From positions 3,286,001-3,350,000 of the forward strand of contig AP026540.1 in the NCBI GenBank assembly GCA_026075535.2: a DNA stretch of 64,000 nucleotides. The letters run 5' to 3'. The position numbers and the translations under genes were made by a program. The notes under the pieces are model-generated. The model ran no database searches, was not told the origin of the DNA, and saw only the letters and a list, made by a program, of their open reading frames with translations. This DNA comes from Tricholoma matsutake (Eukaryota; Basidiomycota; Agaricomycetes; Agaricales; Tricholomataceae). Below are positions 34,834-46,571 of this stretch, in pieces (position 1 is the first letter of the stretch; each line of letters opens with the position of its first letter).

Positions 34834-36172
34834 ACAGTGGATTTGTGGCTTTAGACTTCGGGCAGTTTCCTGCTACATGCCCTTCTTCACCGCAGTAGAG
34901 GCAAAGTCTTTCCTGCATGCGATGTTCTCGTTCATCCACAGTAAGTTTGCCATTCTTCCCCAACTTGTCGGAGATGGACGACTTGGAAGTGTTCTTTGTC
35001 ATGGAGGGCTGCTGGTTGGAGGAGTTTCCCCGAGGAGAGCTTGACGAGGATTGATTGGTGGACTGGGAGGAACCTTTGGGGGTGTCCTTCTTGACAGGGT
35101 TAGAAGAGTTCCCGGAATTCTTAGTTTTGAACCGGGTTTCATCTTCCTGCATCCAGTAGATATTGTCACAGTCCTGCGCTTTCAAGCGCAGTCCTGCAAG
35201 GGTGTCAGGTTTACCACCCCGAAGGACTTCTATACAAAGTTGGAGCGGAAGACCACAGAAATAGCGGTCACGGAGGGCTGCCTCATTCCAGTTGACCCTA
35301 GAAGCTAATTCCCAAAAGTCAACATTATACTTTGTGATGCGACCACTTTTCTTCATTGCTAAATCAGAAAGAGCTTTTTCTGCATCCCCAAGTGGGTCGT
35401 GCGGGCCAAAGTTACTCTCTAGTTCAGCGAGAAAAGCCTCATAATCCCACATCCAGTGTGCAGAATCGGTCGGGTCGTTAAGACTGGGCTCAAACCAGCT
35501 GAGAGCTGATCCCTTAAGATAAGAAAGGATAAATATGATCTTTTTCTCATCAGAAGAAAATACGTGTGGACGGTCACAGAAATGAAGGTTACATGAGACT
35601 AGGAAGTCTCTAAGTTTCTTTGGGTTGGAGCCATCGAAGGTGTCGGGGTCGCAAACTTTGATTTTCTCGGTCTTGGGTGCGTTATTTTGTCGGAGGGTGC
35701 AGATACTCTCTGAGAGGTTGTAAAGAACATCTATGAACCTATCCCCTGGATCAGGGTTTCCCCCCACGGGAGGTTGATCGTCAGGATCATTGAGATTGGG
35801 GTCACCCCCAGGGCCATCTGGACCACTAGGGTCATTGGGTCTGCTGGGAGGTCCGTCCTCTAGACCACGATCTTCCAACCCATAGGGTTCAGGCTGGTTG
35901 ATGCCCCCTACATACTCAAGGGGAGTCATGGGTTGGGGTTCTTCCGGATTCACGGGAGATTGTTGAGCTTGAGTAGACATGAGGTTTGCACTGATTGATG
36001 GGGCTCTGAAACCAATTTGTCGGAAAATGTTGGAAGGTCTGGAAGTTACTCTGAATGTTGAGGCAGGTTGTGGGCTAGGAAGTGTGGATCGCTGGATTGC
36101 AGAGATCCCTGGAATGGTACCGGCGCGCTGAGAGTTTCTGGTTGTGTGCTGGTGAGTTTCATTTGGGGTCAT
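34832..36172 (-). CDS. Element C gag (intact frame)
   Basis: 446 codons from ATG 36172 (MTPNETHQHTTRNSQ), 38 nt inside the 5' LTR. Order: basic/Ser-rich N-terminus; Pro/Gly/Asp-rich linker (PNDPSGPDGPGGDPN, ~residues 110-130); Ty3-type capsid (DEKKIIFILSYLKGSALSWF, ~195-215; YCFxLPLQL-like region ~300); Ser-rich stretch; and a CCHC knuckle CLYCGEEGHVAGNC near residue 425. The stop after KATNPL comes earlier than in the 11.8-kb relative, whose frame continues to an A-run slip site. It is the most complete structural gene in the window. Confidence 0.93.
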   Translation of the reverse strand: MTPNETHQHTTRNSQRAGTIPGISAIQRSTLPSPQPASTFRVTSRPSNIFRQIGFRAPSISANLMSTQAQQSPVNPEEPQPMTPLEYVGGINQPEPYGLEDRGLEDGPPSRPNDPSGPDGPGGDPNLNDPDDQPPVGGNPDPGDRFIDVLYNLSESICTLRQNNAPKTEKIKVCDPDTFDGSNPKKLRDFLVSCNLHFCDRPHVFSSDEKKIIFILSYLKGSALSWFEPSLNDPTDSAHWMWDYEAFLAELESNFGPHDPLGDAEKALSDLAMKKSGRITKYNVDFWELASRVNWNEAALRDRYFCGLPLQLCIEVLRGGKPDTLAGLRLKAQDCDNIYWMQEDETRFKTKNSGNSSNPVKKDTPKGSSQSTNQSSSSSPRGNSSNQQPSMTKNTSKSSISDKLGKNGKLTVDEREHRMQERLCLYCGEEGHVAGNCPKSKATNPL

Positions 36173-36209
36173 AGGAGAAGAGACGAGTGAAGTGTGAGTT
36201 TGTATATAC

Positions 36210-36915
36210 TGTTAAGAACTGATCCTAGAGGCCACTTTGGAATCCGTCCGGACACTGCAGGAGATGATAGCGGGAGATTGTCAGGTCGATGCGGATTCTG
36301 TGGGAGGGGGAACGGAAAGGACTTGGCTTCAGCTTGTAAGAAGCTGCGCCCTTCACATTGTCTGGTGTCCTAATTTCAAGTTGAGGGTTTAGAGGTAGGA
36401 GCAGGAAAGTGCAGGTAAACATGGGGAGGAGTATGGAGGGACTTAGGTTGAGTTCAGATGAGACTAGAACTTCGGAGGGAGACTAGAGGTTGAGTTGAAT
36501 GTAGTTCAGACTCTTGGAGGACAGGGGTTGGAGTAGAAGGAGGTTTTAGATTGGCAGGGTAAAGTCGAGTCTATATCGATATATGAACTGGGGAATACAA
36601 GGTGAAACTAACTAAGCTTAAATACTGTAGTCTGGAATAATGCGGAACAGGAATGAAGACTGTGGCAGTGTCTCGACTGCGTAGATAAATTACCTACGGG
36701 AGCTGCACAGGAATCCGTAGTTGAATTTTCAATAGAGACAGCAGCCTTGGAAAGGCAGCTGTGGATGCTGTACAAGGCGGCCTGATGCACAGCAGCGTGG
36801 GCAGTGCAAGGCAGCCGGGAACAAAATTGGGAGGCGTAGACAAAAGTCATGTTCGACGTGTGGGAAAGAGTCAGATGGATGCAGGTTCCGATCGGGCGAG
36901 GAACGGTTCTTGACA
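36210..36915 (-). repeat. Element C 5' LTR
   Basis: 706 bp, same ends as 29196-29901. Gag starts 38 nt inside. Confidence 0.96.
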
Positions 36916-37439
36916 GTTGGGCTCAATAGCAGTGTTTGTGGACAACCCTAATTTGTTGAAAATAAATTCCCAAAATGCAAAAATAAATTCTTCTGTTCAC
37001 CTCCTCGCAGTAATTGTACATCTCACCATTTAATGAGTTGGGTCACTTTAGGTGAATGTATTTGTGCTTTTCCTGTGGAATACAGAATTGTTATTCTAGC
37101 TTGCATATGCTACAGAACTTCAATTGCAAAGTATACACTAAGCATCACACACCTGCAGGACTAGCAGATGGATTAAACCTATTGAAATGTAGGATTGAGA
37201 AGCTGTATTCAGTGTAATTAGTTTGGGATAAACACAGGAATGATAAGTAAAGGATGGATGAGTAACAGGAAAGTCAAAATGCAAGAATTCTGGAAAATGT
37301 AAGAGTAGGATGAGGAGAGCATCCAATGTCTCAGAACTAAGCACACTGTATAGGCCTATTATAGTATATTAAGTATCAGAGAGAACTAGATAGATTGTGG
37401 GTGTCCTTGTAGTGGAACAGGAAAATTTGAGGGGGCTTC
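36916..37439. other. Spacer between elements C and B copy 2
   Basis: 524 bp of A/T-rich sequence starting with GTTGG and ending with GCTTC, the two target-site copies. I see no gene, RNA or known element. Confidence 0.5.
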
Positions 37440-37864
37440 TGTAAGGGTACTAGGGGGGTGCCCTGTGTGTTTTTCCTATTTTTTATGTTCGTCCCATATT
37501 TTTCCCCACCTCATTTCCTTCTATTCTTCATTTTCTATGATTTTTCCGGATTTTATTACTAATTTTCCCTTGCTATCACGTTTGTACATGTTGACACTTT
37601 TATATTTAGAGGCAGAGTACCCCTTCCGACACATACCCCTTGGTATGATGTCATTCGGTGGCCTTGATCTGCCTATCTCCGCCTTTTTCTATTTTTAGGT
37701 TATATTTGATTTTTGTCGTCTTCACATATACTGGGCATCAGCAAGGGGATCCTTAGAGTTTTCTCTTTGGATTTCCCTTGCTAGGTGTGTCCCCAATGCC
37801 TGTATTATGTAGTATAATTTTAACTTTGGATTTCCCTTTGCTAGAGGCTTAGGTTGCCCTTATA
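37440..37864 (+). repeat. Element B copy 2 5' LTR
   Basis: TGTAAGGGTACTAGG...CCCTTATA. It contains a duplicated GGATTTCCCTTTGCTAG word flanking the extra ~60 bp. AGAGTTTTCT at 37755-37764 is the self-primer match. Confidence 0.94.
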
Positions 37865-37866
37865 GT

Positions 37867-37876
37867 AGAAAACTCT
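37867..37876 (+). other. Element B self-primer binding site
   Basis: AGAAAACTCT begins 2 nt after the LTR and is the exact complement of AGAGTTTTCT at 37755-37764. Copy 1 has the same arrangement. Confidence 0.6.
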
Positions 37877-38030
37877 CCCCTAAGGCCCGAAAATCGCAAA
37901 TGCGCTGCCCAAGATAGGCAGGTATGGACTGGACGATGCTTCCCAAAGCTCCACAGAGTCCCTACACACCGTTCCAGATAATCTCACCTTTATTACGCCG
38001 CCATTTTCACCAAACGCGCTCCCTAGCGAC

Positions 38031-39230
38031 ATGGATGCATCAGAACACTTCGACGCGCTTGAAAGCGATGTTTCCGGAATGCGCACACAAATTGACTCGC
38101 TTAAATCTACGATTGAAAACTTCGTTAGGACCCTCCAGGCTAACCCTACGACCAATAGTTCCCCCTTTACGACTCCAAGCACACCCAACAATGACGTTTT
38201 GCCAAACGCGTCCACTAAGGAACGTGCCCAGATCAAACCGTCCCCCCCTGCTGAATTTAATGGTGCACATGCACAGGGATGTGCATTCCTTAATTCCTGT
38301 GAGTTATACATTAGTCTCCAGTTGCATCAATTTGTCAATGAGGCTGCAAAAATTTATTGGGCCTTCACATACATGAAATCTGAACACGCCTATCTCTATG
38401 TGGACCATATCCTACGTCAAACTAAAGAACTCGGTTCTCTACCTTTCTCCACTTGGGGTGACTTTCGAGCTGAGTTTGTATGCCACTTCTGCCCCCTCAA
38501 TGAACACCACCAAGCAGTGACACGACTTGAGTCATCCGCTTACCACCAGGGACATCGATCCGTGGACAACTATATCAATGAATTCAAGGATTTGGTGGAC
38601 ATGGCAGGATATGGGAGTGGGTTACCAGTGGTGGTGAAGTTCTGATGGGGGCTCAACCAAGAAATTCAGGACCAGATTGCACAGATGTTGGAAGGGTGCC
38701 CAGCAGACGATGATATCCTTGCTTGGTATGAAGCTGCTTCACTCTGTGACAAGAACCGACTCACAAATGTGGTATTTAATGCTGCATTCCGTGCTCCAAC
38801 TACCACTCATACACCCTACACCTTCAATCGAAGCCTCCCCCGCCCTAACCCCATTCCGTTTTGTCAAACTCCCACACCAGCCATCAATGTCCCAGTACCA
38901 ATGGATGTTGATGCAGCCCGCAGCCATGCATGTAAGTTGGATCTCTGCTACCATTGTGGGGAACCTGGACACAGGGCTGGAGTGTGTCCCCATTGTCAGG
39001 ATATCCGCATGCTCACCCCTGAGGGACAAGATGAACTCCTGCAAGATTTGTTGGCACTTGTAGATGTTGAGGAAGCGAAGGATCAAGTTGCAGAGGAGAT
39101 TAAGTTGGAAGTTGTAGAGGAGCAGGATTTTCCTATTTGCAGCGAGTCAATCATACGCCCTCACTGCCTGTCCATAACCACTTTGAAGTCTTGTCAGTTG
39201 AATCCCCGGAGAATGAATCCATTTCTGTGA
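38031..39230 (+). pseudogene. Element B copy 2 gag
   Basis: Open from ATG 38031 (MDASEHFDALESDVSG) to a TGA at 38643, where copy 1 reads CGA. It then continues 38685-39230 with the knuckle CYHCGEPGHRAGVC. The copy 1 gag stop is read through here (TCA for TGA), extending the frame about 90 nt into pol in the overlapping frame. Confidence 0.9.
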
Positions 39231-42200
39231 CTGCTCCCCTCTCTGACCCTTCAAAGTTGGCTAAAGACATACCTGCTCTCCCCATCTCTCCTTCTACTCC
39301 ACGTCCCAAAATTAAATCATGGGAGCGTAAACTACCATGCAAGTATATTGTGGCATCCACTCCCTCTGCACATTCCTTAAACCTAGCCATCAAACTGCAG
39401 ATAACCGACACTGGACAGATACTCAGTGTCTCTGCGCTCCTGGACTCTGGTGCGACTGGTCTCTTCATCGATTCCCATCTGGTACAACAACATCGCCTAA
39501 ATACTCGCTCACTCTCACGTCCAATACCTGTATATAACGTGGATGGATCCCCAAATGAAGCTGGTGCCATCCGAGAGGTTGCAGACCTGGTTCTCCATTA
39601 CAAAGATCATAGTGAGCATGCCCTTTTTGCTGTCACTCAATTAGGAAAGCAAAAGGTGATTTTGGGATATCCATGGCTTCGAGACCATAACCCAGAGGTC
39701 GACTGGCATACCAGGGAGGTTACCATGAGCCGATGTCCATCCCGCTGTCAGACGTGTTTCACAGAAGCCAGGCAAGAACGTTGTGGACAGAAGGTGGCAA
39801 TACGACGTACTCAGAAGTGTTGTGCTGGACCCCTGCCTATACCTGAAGTGGAATTGGAAGGGGTTCCTGATCTAATGCCGGACTCGGATGATGATGATGA
39901 GGACCCAGAGGAAGTGGAGGAGGGTGATCGGATCTTCTACACTGCGATTCACTCATCGCATGAGGTGTGTGCCACATCGAACATATCCCAATGCCTCGCC
40001 GAGGCCTTCCACAAAAACAATGCTGCTAAATCCTCTACTAACTCCTTACTCCCTCATCTCCATGAGTTTGAAGATGTGTTCTCCAAGGAGTCATTCGACT
40101 CTCTTCCTGCGCGCAAGCCATGGGATCACGCGATCGAACTCACCCCCAGCGCAACCCTTTCATCCTGCAAGGTCTATCCTCTCTCTCTGGAAGAACAACG
40201 GCAGCTTGACCAGTTCATTGATGAGCACCTGGCCTCTGGACATATTTGACCATCGAAGTCACCCATGGCCTCTCCCTTTTTCTTTGTGAAGAAGAAGGAT
40301 GGCTCACTTTGACCAGTTCAAGACTACAGAAGGCTCAACAACATCACAGTCAAAAATTGCTACCCACTACCCCTCATCTCCGAACTCGTAAACCAGCTCC
40401 ATGGAGCCCGATACTTCACCAAGCTTGATGTCCATTGGGGCTATAATAATGTGAGGATAAAGGAGGGAGATGAGTGGAAGGCAGCCTTTCATACCAACCG
40501 TGGTCTTTTTGAACCGCTTGTCATGTTCTTTGGCCTTACTAACAGCCCTGCCACCTTTCAGACCATGATGAATGACATCTTCCACGACCTCATCCTCGAA
40601 GGTGTTGTCTGCATCTATCTCGATGACATCCTCATCTTCACTCGCACAGTTGAAGAGCACCGTCGCATCATGCGCCTCGTCCTAGAGCGACTTCGATGGT
40701 ACAAACTCTACCTTCATCAGGACAAATGCGAGTTCAAAAGGACCAAGATCGAGTACCTCAGCCTGATTATCTCAGAGGGTCAAGTGGAGATGGATCCTAT
40801 CAAGGTAAATGGGGTCACAGCTTGGCCGATGCCCACAAACAAGAAGGAGGTGCAGTCTTTCCTGGGCTTCATCAATTTCTATCGGCATTTTATCAAGGAT
40901 TTCTCACATCATGCACAACCACTGTTCAACTTGACAGAAAAGGAGGCATGGAGGTGGGATAATGCACAACAGGAGGCATTCAAAAAGCTTAAGGAGACGG
41001 TCACTTCCGCTCCGATCCTTACCTTTGCTGATGATTCGCATCCTTTTCGTGTAGAAGCTGACAGTTCTGACTTTGCGACGGGCACCGTGCTGTCTCAGCA
41101 GTCTCTGGAGGACCAGAAGTGGCATCCTGTTGCATTCTACTCCAAAAGCCTTAGTGCTGTAGAGCGAAACTACAAGATCCATGACAAGGAGATGTTGGCG
41201 ATAATGCATGTGCTTGAGGAGTGGTGACACTTCCTCGAGGGTGCCCAACACAAGGTGGAAATTTGGATGGATCACAAGAATCTCAAGTACTTCATGACGG
41301 CCAAGAAATTGAACCGTTGTCAAGCTCGTTGGTCCCTGTATCTATCTAGATTCGACTTCTCCTTGCACCACTGTCCGGGTCGCAGCATGGGGAAGACCGA
41401 TGCCCTATCCTGACGTGCAGACCATGGGGATGGCAGCGGTGACAACCAAAACATTGTGCTGTTGCAGCCAGACCTGTTCACCATTTGGGCACTGAAAGGC
41501 ATCACACCCCAGGGCGAGGAGTGGGACATCCTACGTGACATTCATCGTGCAAACCGTAGCGGTTTACATGAGGATGTTGTTGCCCGAGCTGTTAAAGAAC
41601 TGAGGAAGGGATCGACCCTTTCCTTACGTGTGTCAGAGTGGGCTGAAAAGGAGGACTTGTTGTATTTCAGGGATCGCATCTATGTTCCCAATGACCCAGA
41701 CCTTCGCCGGCGCATCATATCCCAACACCATGACTCACAGATTGCTGGCCACCCCAGAAGCTGGAAGACCTTGGAGCTCACCTCACGGAACTATTGGTGG
41801 CCACAAATGTCATGGCTCATTGGTCAGTATTGTTGCACTTGTGACCTTTGCTTACACACCAAGGTTCCTCGTCGCAAGCCTATTGGTGAGCTACACCCTC
41901 TTCCTGTTCCAGAGAGTCATTGGGATGTCGTCAGCATCGACTTTGTGGTGGAATTGCCAGAGTCAAATGGGTTTGATGCGGTGATGTGCACAGTTGACTC
42001 AGTGGGAAAATGCGCTCACTTCATTCCCACTCACACCACTGTCAGTGCCCTAGGTGCCGCTCGACTCTACCTCCACCACGTGTGGAAATTACATGGACTT
42101 CCTGGTGCCTTCCTCTCGGATTGTGGCCCTCAGTTCATGGCAGAGTTCACTCGTGAGCTGTACCGACTCCTGGGGATCAAACTCCTCACTTCAACCGCTT

Positions 42201-43049
42201 ATCACCCACAAACTGATGGCCAGATGGAGCGAGTCAACCAGGAACTGGAGCAGTACATCCGCCTCTTTGTCAATGAACGCCAGGACGATTGGGATGATCT
42301 CCTTCCTTTGGCCGAGTTTGGATACAACAACCATGTCCATGCTTCCACTCAACAGACCCCTTTCCTCTTAGACACTGGACAACATCCACGCATGGGATTC
42401 GAACCTCGCTAAACTCCCTCACACATCGAGACGGTGAATGAGTTCACAGAATGCATGAGGGATAGCTTGGAGGAGGCAAGGGCAGCCTTAGCAAAGGCGA
42501 AGGATGACATGGCGCGATTTTACAACCAACGCCACTCCCCAACCCCTCAGTACAAGGTTGGTGATCGAGTTTATCTTGACTCCAGTGACGTCTCCACTAC
42601 ATGTCCATCCAAGAAACTCGCTCATCGCTTCTTGGGACCTTTCCCCATTGTCAAGTGCGTTGGAATGCATGTCTATCATCTACGCCTCCCAGCCTCCATG
42701 TCCAGACTCCATCCCATCTTCCATGTCGTCAAATTGCTTCCAGCTCCCCCAGATCCATTCCCGGGATGCCATTCACACCCACCACCACCACCTACAGTGA
42801 TCGAGGGAGAACCCCAATATGAAGTCAAGTCAATCTTGGACAGCCATTTGCGTCAAGGAAAACTCCAGTATTTGGTACATTGGAAGGGTTATGGGTATGA
42901 GGAGAACTCATGGGTCAAAGAGTCTGACGTAAATGCCCCTCGGTTAATCAAGGAATTTCACTGACAGCACACTGCTGCACCGCGTCGCATTCAAGTCACG
43001 GACTTTGGTTGTATGCGATTTCGAATGCATCGGGGCAATGCATCTTAGA
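39137..43049 (+). pseudogene. Element B copy 2 pol (PR-RT-RH-IN-chromodomain)
   Basis: 39137-40249: protease (LLDSGATGLFI, ~39440) and linker ending at TGA 40247. The next segment has another TGA near 40310. 40451-41227: RT with FGLTNSPATFQ and catalytic YLDD (about 40620), then RNase H ending EEW-TGA. 41456-42412: integrase with HHDSQIAGHP, SIDFVVELP, SDCGPQF and the core Glu region (MERVNQELEQYI). 42434-42964: integrase C-terminus and chromodomain (LQYLVHWKGYGYEENSW). The probable original stop is TAG near 43047, 12 nt before the 3' LTR. All catalytic motifs visible are intact; the breaks are mainly TGA stops. Confidence 0.93.
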
Positions 43050-43059
43050 GAGGGGGTGA

Positions 43060-43485
43060 TGTAAGGAGACTAGGGGGGTGCCCTGTGTGTTTTTCCTATT
43101 TTTTATGTTCATCCTATATTTTTCCCCACCTCATTTCCTTCTATTCTTCATTTTCTATGATTTTTCCAGATTTTATTACTAATTTTCCCTTGCTATCATG
43201 TTTGTACATGTTGACACTTTTATATTTAGAGGCAGAGTACCCCTTCCGACACATACCCCTTGGTATGATGTCATTTGGCGGCCTTGATCTGCCTATCTCC
43301 ACCTTTTTCTATTTTTAGATTATATTTGATTTTTGTCATCTTCACATATACTGGGCATCAGCAAGGGGATCCTTAGAGTTTTCTCTTCGGATTTCCCTTT
43401 GCTAGGTGTGTCCCCAATGCCTGTATTATGTAGTATAATTTTAACTTCGGATTTCCCTTTGCTAGAGGCTTAGGTTGCCCTTATA
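43060..43485 (+). repeat. Element B copy 2 3' LTR
   Basis: 426 bp, same structure as the 5' LTR. Confidence 0.94.
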
Positions 43486-43615
43486 GCTTCCAACTTGAAG
43501 ATGCATGGAATTTCTAAAATGAAGGATCACAGATGGGGATTAATCATTGCAGGTAAGTGTAAACCACTATATGCAAATTAGAAAGCAAAAAAAAATGCTA
43601 GAAAATGAGCCAAGG

Positions 43616-46571
43616 CACTGGGTGCAGGGCACAATACCCCTGATGGGGTATTATGTAAGTATCTTGGAAGTATTCCTAATACTGTCAAGATACTAGCCCA
43701 GAAGTATGTTGCAAGTATGCTGATTGTTGATTACCATACCTCCACATTAGTAACTTGTACATATTGTAACTGTATTCTGAATGTCTTGGCTGAAAAATAA
43801 TACAATATTTCCTCCCTACTATCACAATAATATTAAGATACTTCTAATGGAGTATTGAAGTGAAAGATCAAAATATTTTTCAAGTACTGAGAAGGCAGTA
43901 ACTTGGTGGTATTGAGGTAATTTCTTCAGTACTACCAAGATACTATCTACAATACTATCAAGGTGATATCACAATACTCTACTTGGGATATGTTAGCAAT
44001 ATGATGGAAAAGATCTAGAAAACCTCTGTGTCAGTATGCTTGAAATATCATGGAAGTACACAAACAAAAAGAGTAGTCATACACCCCATACCTTCACCAT
44101 ACTAAAGCCAGGGAATATTGGAAGTATTGAAGTGTTGTTTATTCAATACTGTCAAACTACTCTATGGGAAGTATATAAGAAGAAATTTGATAAATTGGGA
44201 AAGTATTATTAGCAGATGTCTGCACATGCAGGTCTGCTGTTGCAAGTATCTACTTCCATGTCTGAGTACCTACATGTCCACTGGCAGGTATCTACTCAGG
44301 TACTCACTTGCACATCCAAGTTGTATGTCCAAGTACTTACTCAAGTACTTACTGGCACCTATTTGAGTACTGACTAGTACTTGCCAGTGCATATCCAAGT
44401 ACTCACTCAAGTATCTACTGGAACCTATTCAAGTTTGAGTACTTACTTGTATATCCAAGTACCTACTTGACTGTCCAGGTATCTACTCAGGTACTTACAT
44501 TCATCCAAGATGTATGTCCAAGTACTTACTCAAGTACCTACTGTTACCTATTTGAGTCCTTACTTGTATATCCAAGTACCTACTTGATATCTACTTGTGT
44601 GTCCAGGTATGTACTCAAGTACCACTTGCACATCCAAGTTGTACATCCAAGTACTTACTCAGGTACCTGGTACTGGCACCTATTGGAGTACTCACCTGCA
44701 CATCCTGGTACTTACTCAAGTACCTACTGTTTTGAGTCCTTACTTGTATATCAAAGTACCTACTTGATATATACTTGTGTGTCCAGGTATCTACTCAAGT
44801 ACTTACTTGCACATCCAAGTTGTACATTCAAGTACTTACTCAGGTACCTAGTACTGGCACCTTATCCAAGTACTTACTCAAGTACCTACTGGTACATATT
44901 TGGGTACTTACTTTCATGTTGAAGTTGTATGTCCAAGTACTTCCTAAAGTACCTATTAATTAGGTATCTGGATATCCAAGATAGGTACTTAAATAGGTAC
45001 TTTGTCATGGATGTAGGTACTAGTACTCAGATATGTACTCAGACATTCAAGTAAGTACTCAAGTAAATATCTGGTCATGGAAGAAGGTACTAGTACTCAG
45101 ATATGCAAGTAGGTCAAGATGGTACTCAAATAGGTACTTCAGGAAGTGTTTGGATGTACAACTTGGATGTGCAAGTAAGTACTTGAGTAGATACATGGAC
45201 ACACAAGTATATATCAAGTAGGTACTTTGATATACAAGTAAGGACTCAAATAGGTAAAACTAGGTACTTGAGTAAGTACCAGGATGTGCAGGTGAGTACT
45301 CCAATAGGTGCCAGTACTAGGTACCTGAGTGAGTACTTGGATGTACAACTTGGATGTGCAAGTGGTACTTGAGTACATACCTGGACACACAAGTAGATAT
45401 CAAGTAGGTACTTGGATATACAAGTACTCAAGTAGATACTAGTAGGCACTGCTTGGACATACAAGTAAATACTCAAATAACCACTGGTAGGTACTTGGAC
45501 ATACAAATAAGTACTCAAATAGGTACCAGCAGGTACTTGAGTAAGTACTTGGATATGCAAGTGAGTACTTGAGTAGATACCTGAACATGCAGGTAGATAT
45601 AAAGTAGGTATTTGGATATGCAAGTAAGTACTCAAATAGGTGCAAGTAGGTACTTGAGTAAGTACTTGGACATACATCTTGGATGAATGTAAGTACCTGA
45701 GTAGATACCTGGACAGTCAAGTAGGTACTTGGATATACAAGTAAGTACTCAAACTTGAATAGGTTCCAGTAGATACTTGAGTGAGTACTTGGATATGCAC
45801 TGGCAAGTACTAGTCAGTACTCAAATAGGTGCCAGTAAGTACTTGAGTAAGTACTTGGACATACAACTTGGATGTGCAAGTGAGTACCTGAGTAGATACC
45901 TGCCAGTGGACATGTAGGTACTCAGACATGGAAGTAGATACTTGCAACAGCAGACCTGCATGTGCAGACATCTGCTAATAATACTTTCCCAATTTATCAA
46001 ATTTCTTCTTATATACTTCCCATAGAGTAGTTTGACAGTATTGAATAAACAACACTTCAATACTTCCAATATTCCCTGGCTTTAGTATGGTGAAGGTATG
46101 GGGTGTATGACTACTCTTTTTGTTTGTGTACTTCCATGATATTTCAAGCATACTGACACAGAGGTTTTCTAGATCTTTTCCATTATATTGCTAACATATC
46201 CCAAGTAGAGTATTGTGATATCACCTTGATAGTATTGTAGATAGTATCTTGGTAGTACTGAAGAAATTACCTCAATACCACCAAGTTACTGCCTTCTCAG
46301 TACTTGAAAAATATTTTGATCTTTCACTTCAATACTCCATTAGAAGTATCTTAATATTATTGTGATAGTAGGGAGGAAATATTGTATTATTTTTCAGCCA
46401 AGACATTCAGAATACAGTTACAATATGTACAAGTTACTAATGTGGAGGTATGGTAATCAACAATCAGCATACTTGCAACATACTTCTGGGCTAGTATCTT
46501 GACAGTATTAGGAATACTTCCAAGATACTTACATAATACCCCATCAGGGGTATTGTGCCCTGCACCCAGTG
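43616..46571. mobile_element. 2.96-kb fold-back element with CACTG termini (CACTA/CMC-like)
   Basis: The left arm from CACTGGGTGCAGGGCAC and the right arm ending GTGCCCTGCACCCAGTG are inverted copies. Features at equal distance from each end coincide (44118 and 46069 are both 502 nt in; 44467 and 45720 both 851 nt in). The outer ~900 bp look identical; the inner part is filled with AAGTACTTACTCAAGTACCTA-type repeats, with ~200 bp missing from the left arm. Flanks read AGG on both sides (43613-43615, 46572-46574), a 3-bp TSD. CACTN ends, a 3-bp TSD and dense internal repeats fit the CACTA superfamily. No transposase is encoded; the repeated-peptide ORFs inside are translated repeats. Confidence 0.82.

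Larger units (their letters stand above)
29196..36915 (-). mobile_element. Chromovirus 'C', complete, with an extra opposite-strand gene
   Basis: 7.72 kb on the minus strand. Two 706-bp LTRs (29196-29901 and 36210-36915) have exact TSD GTTGG (29191-29195, 36916-36920). A polypurine tract (AAGGGGGAAATAC on the minus strand, 29902-29914) abuts the 3' LTR. Gag is fully open; pol is broken. About 1 kb between the chromodomain and the 3' LTR holds a plus-strand gene. The LTR copies differ at few sites, mostly CpG-type transitions. Unlike A, B and D, no 10-nt LTR complement is visible next to the 5' LTR. Confidence 0.97.
37440..43485 (+). mobile_element. Chromovirus 'B' copy 2, complete
   Basis: 6.05 kb, plus strand, exact TSD GCTTC (37435-37439 and 43486-43490). 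LTRs are 425 bp (37440-37864) and 426 bp (43060-43485). A polypurine tract AGAGAGGGGGTGA precedes the 3' LTR. Gag and pol carry fewer stops than copy 1. Both LTRs include a ~60-bp module absent from copy 1 and from the solo LTR at 62012. Confidence 0.96.

Noticed and set aside
36170..36210. Self-primer site for element C
   Set aside because: The bases after its 5' LTR share only about 6 nt (ATACAA) with the LTR, too short to claim.
44118..46069. Several Tyr/Leu/Lys/Ser-rich ORFs in the fold-back element, including two identical 82-codon frames
   Set aside because: They are translations of AAGTACTTACTC-type repeats occurring in mirror image in both arms; no domain and no independent support.
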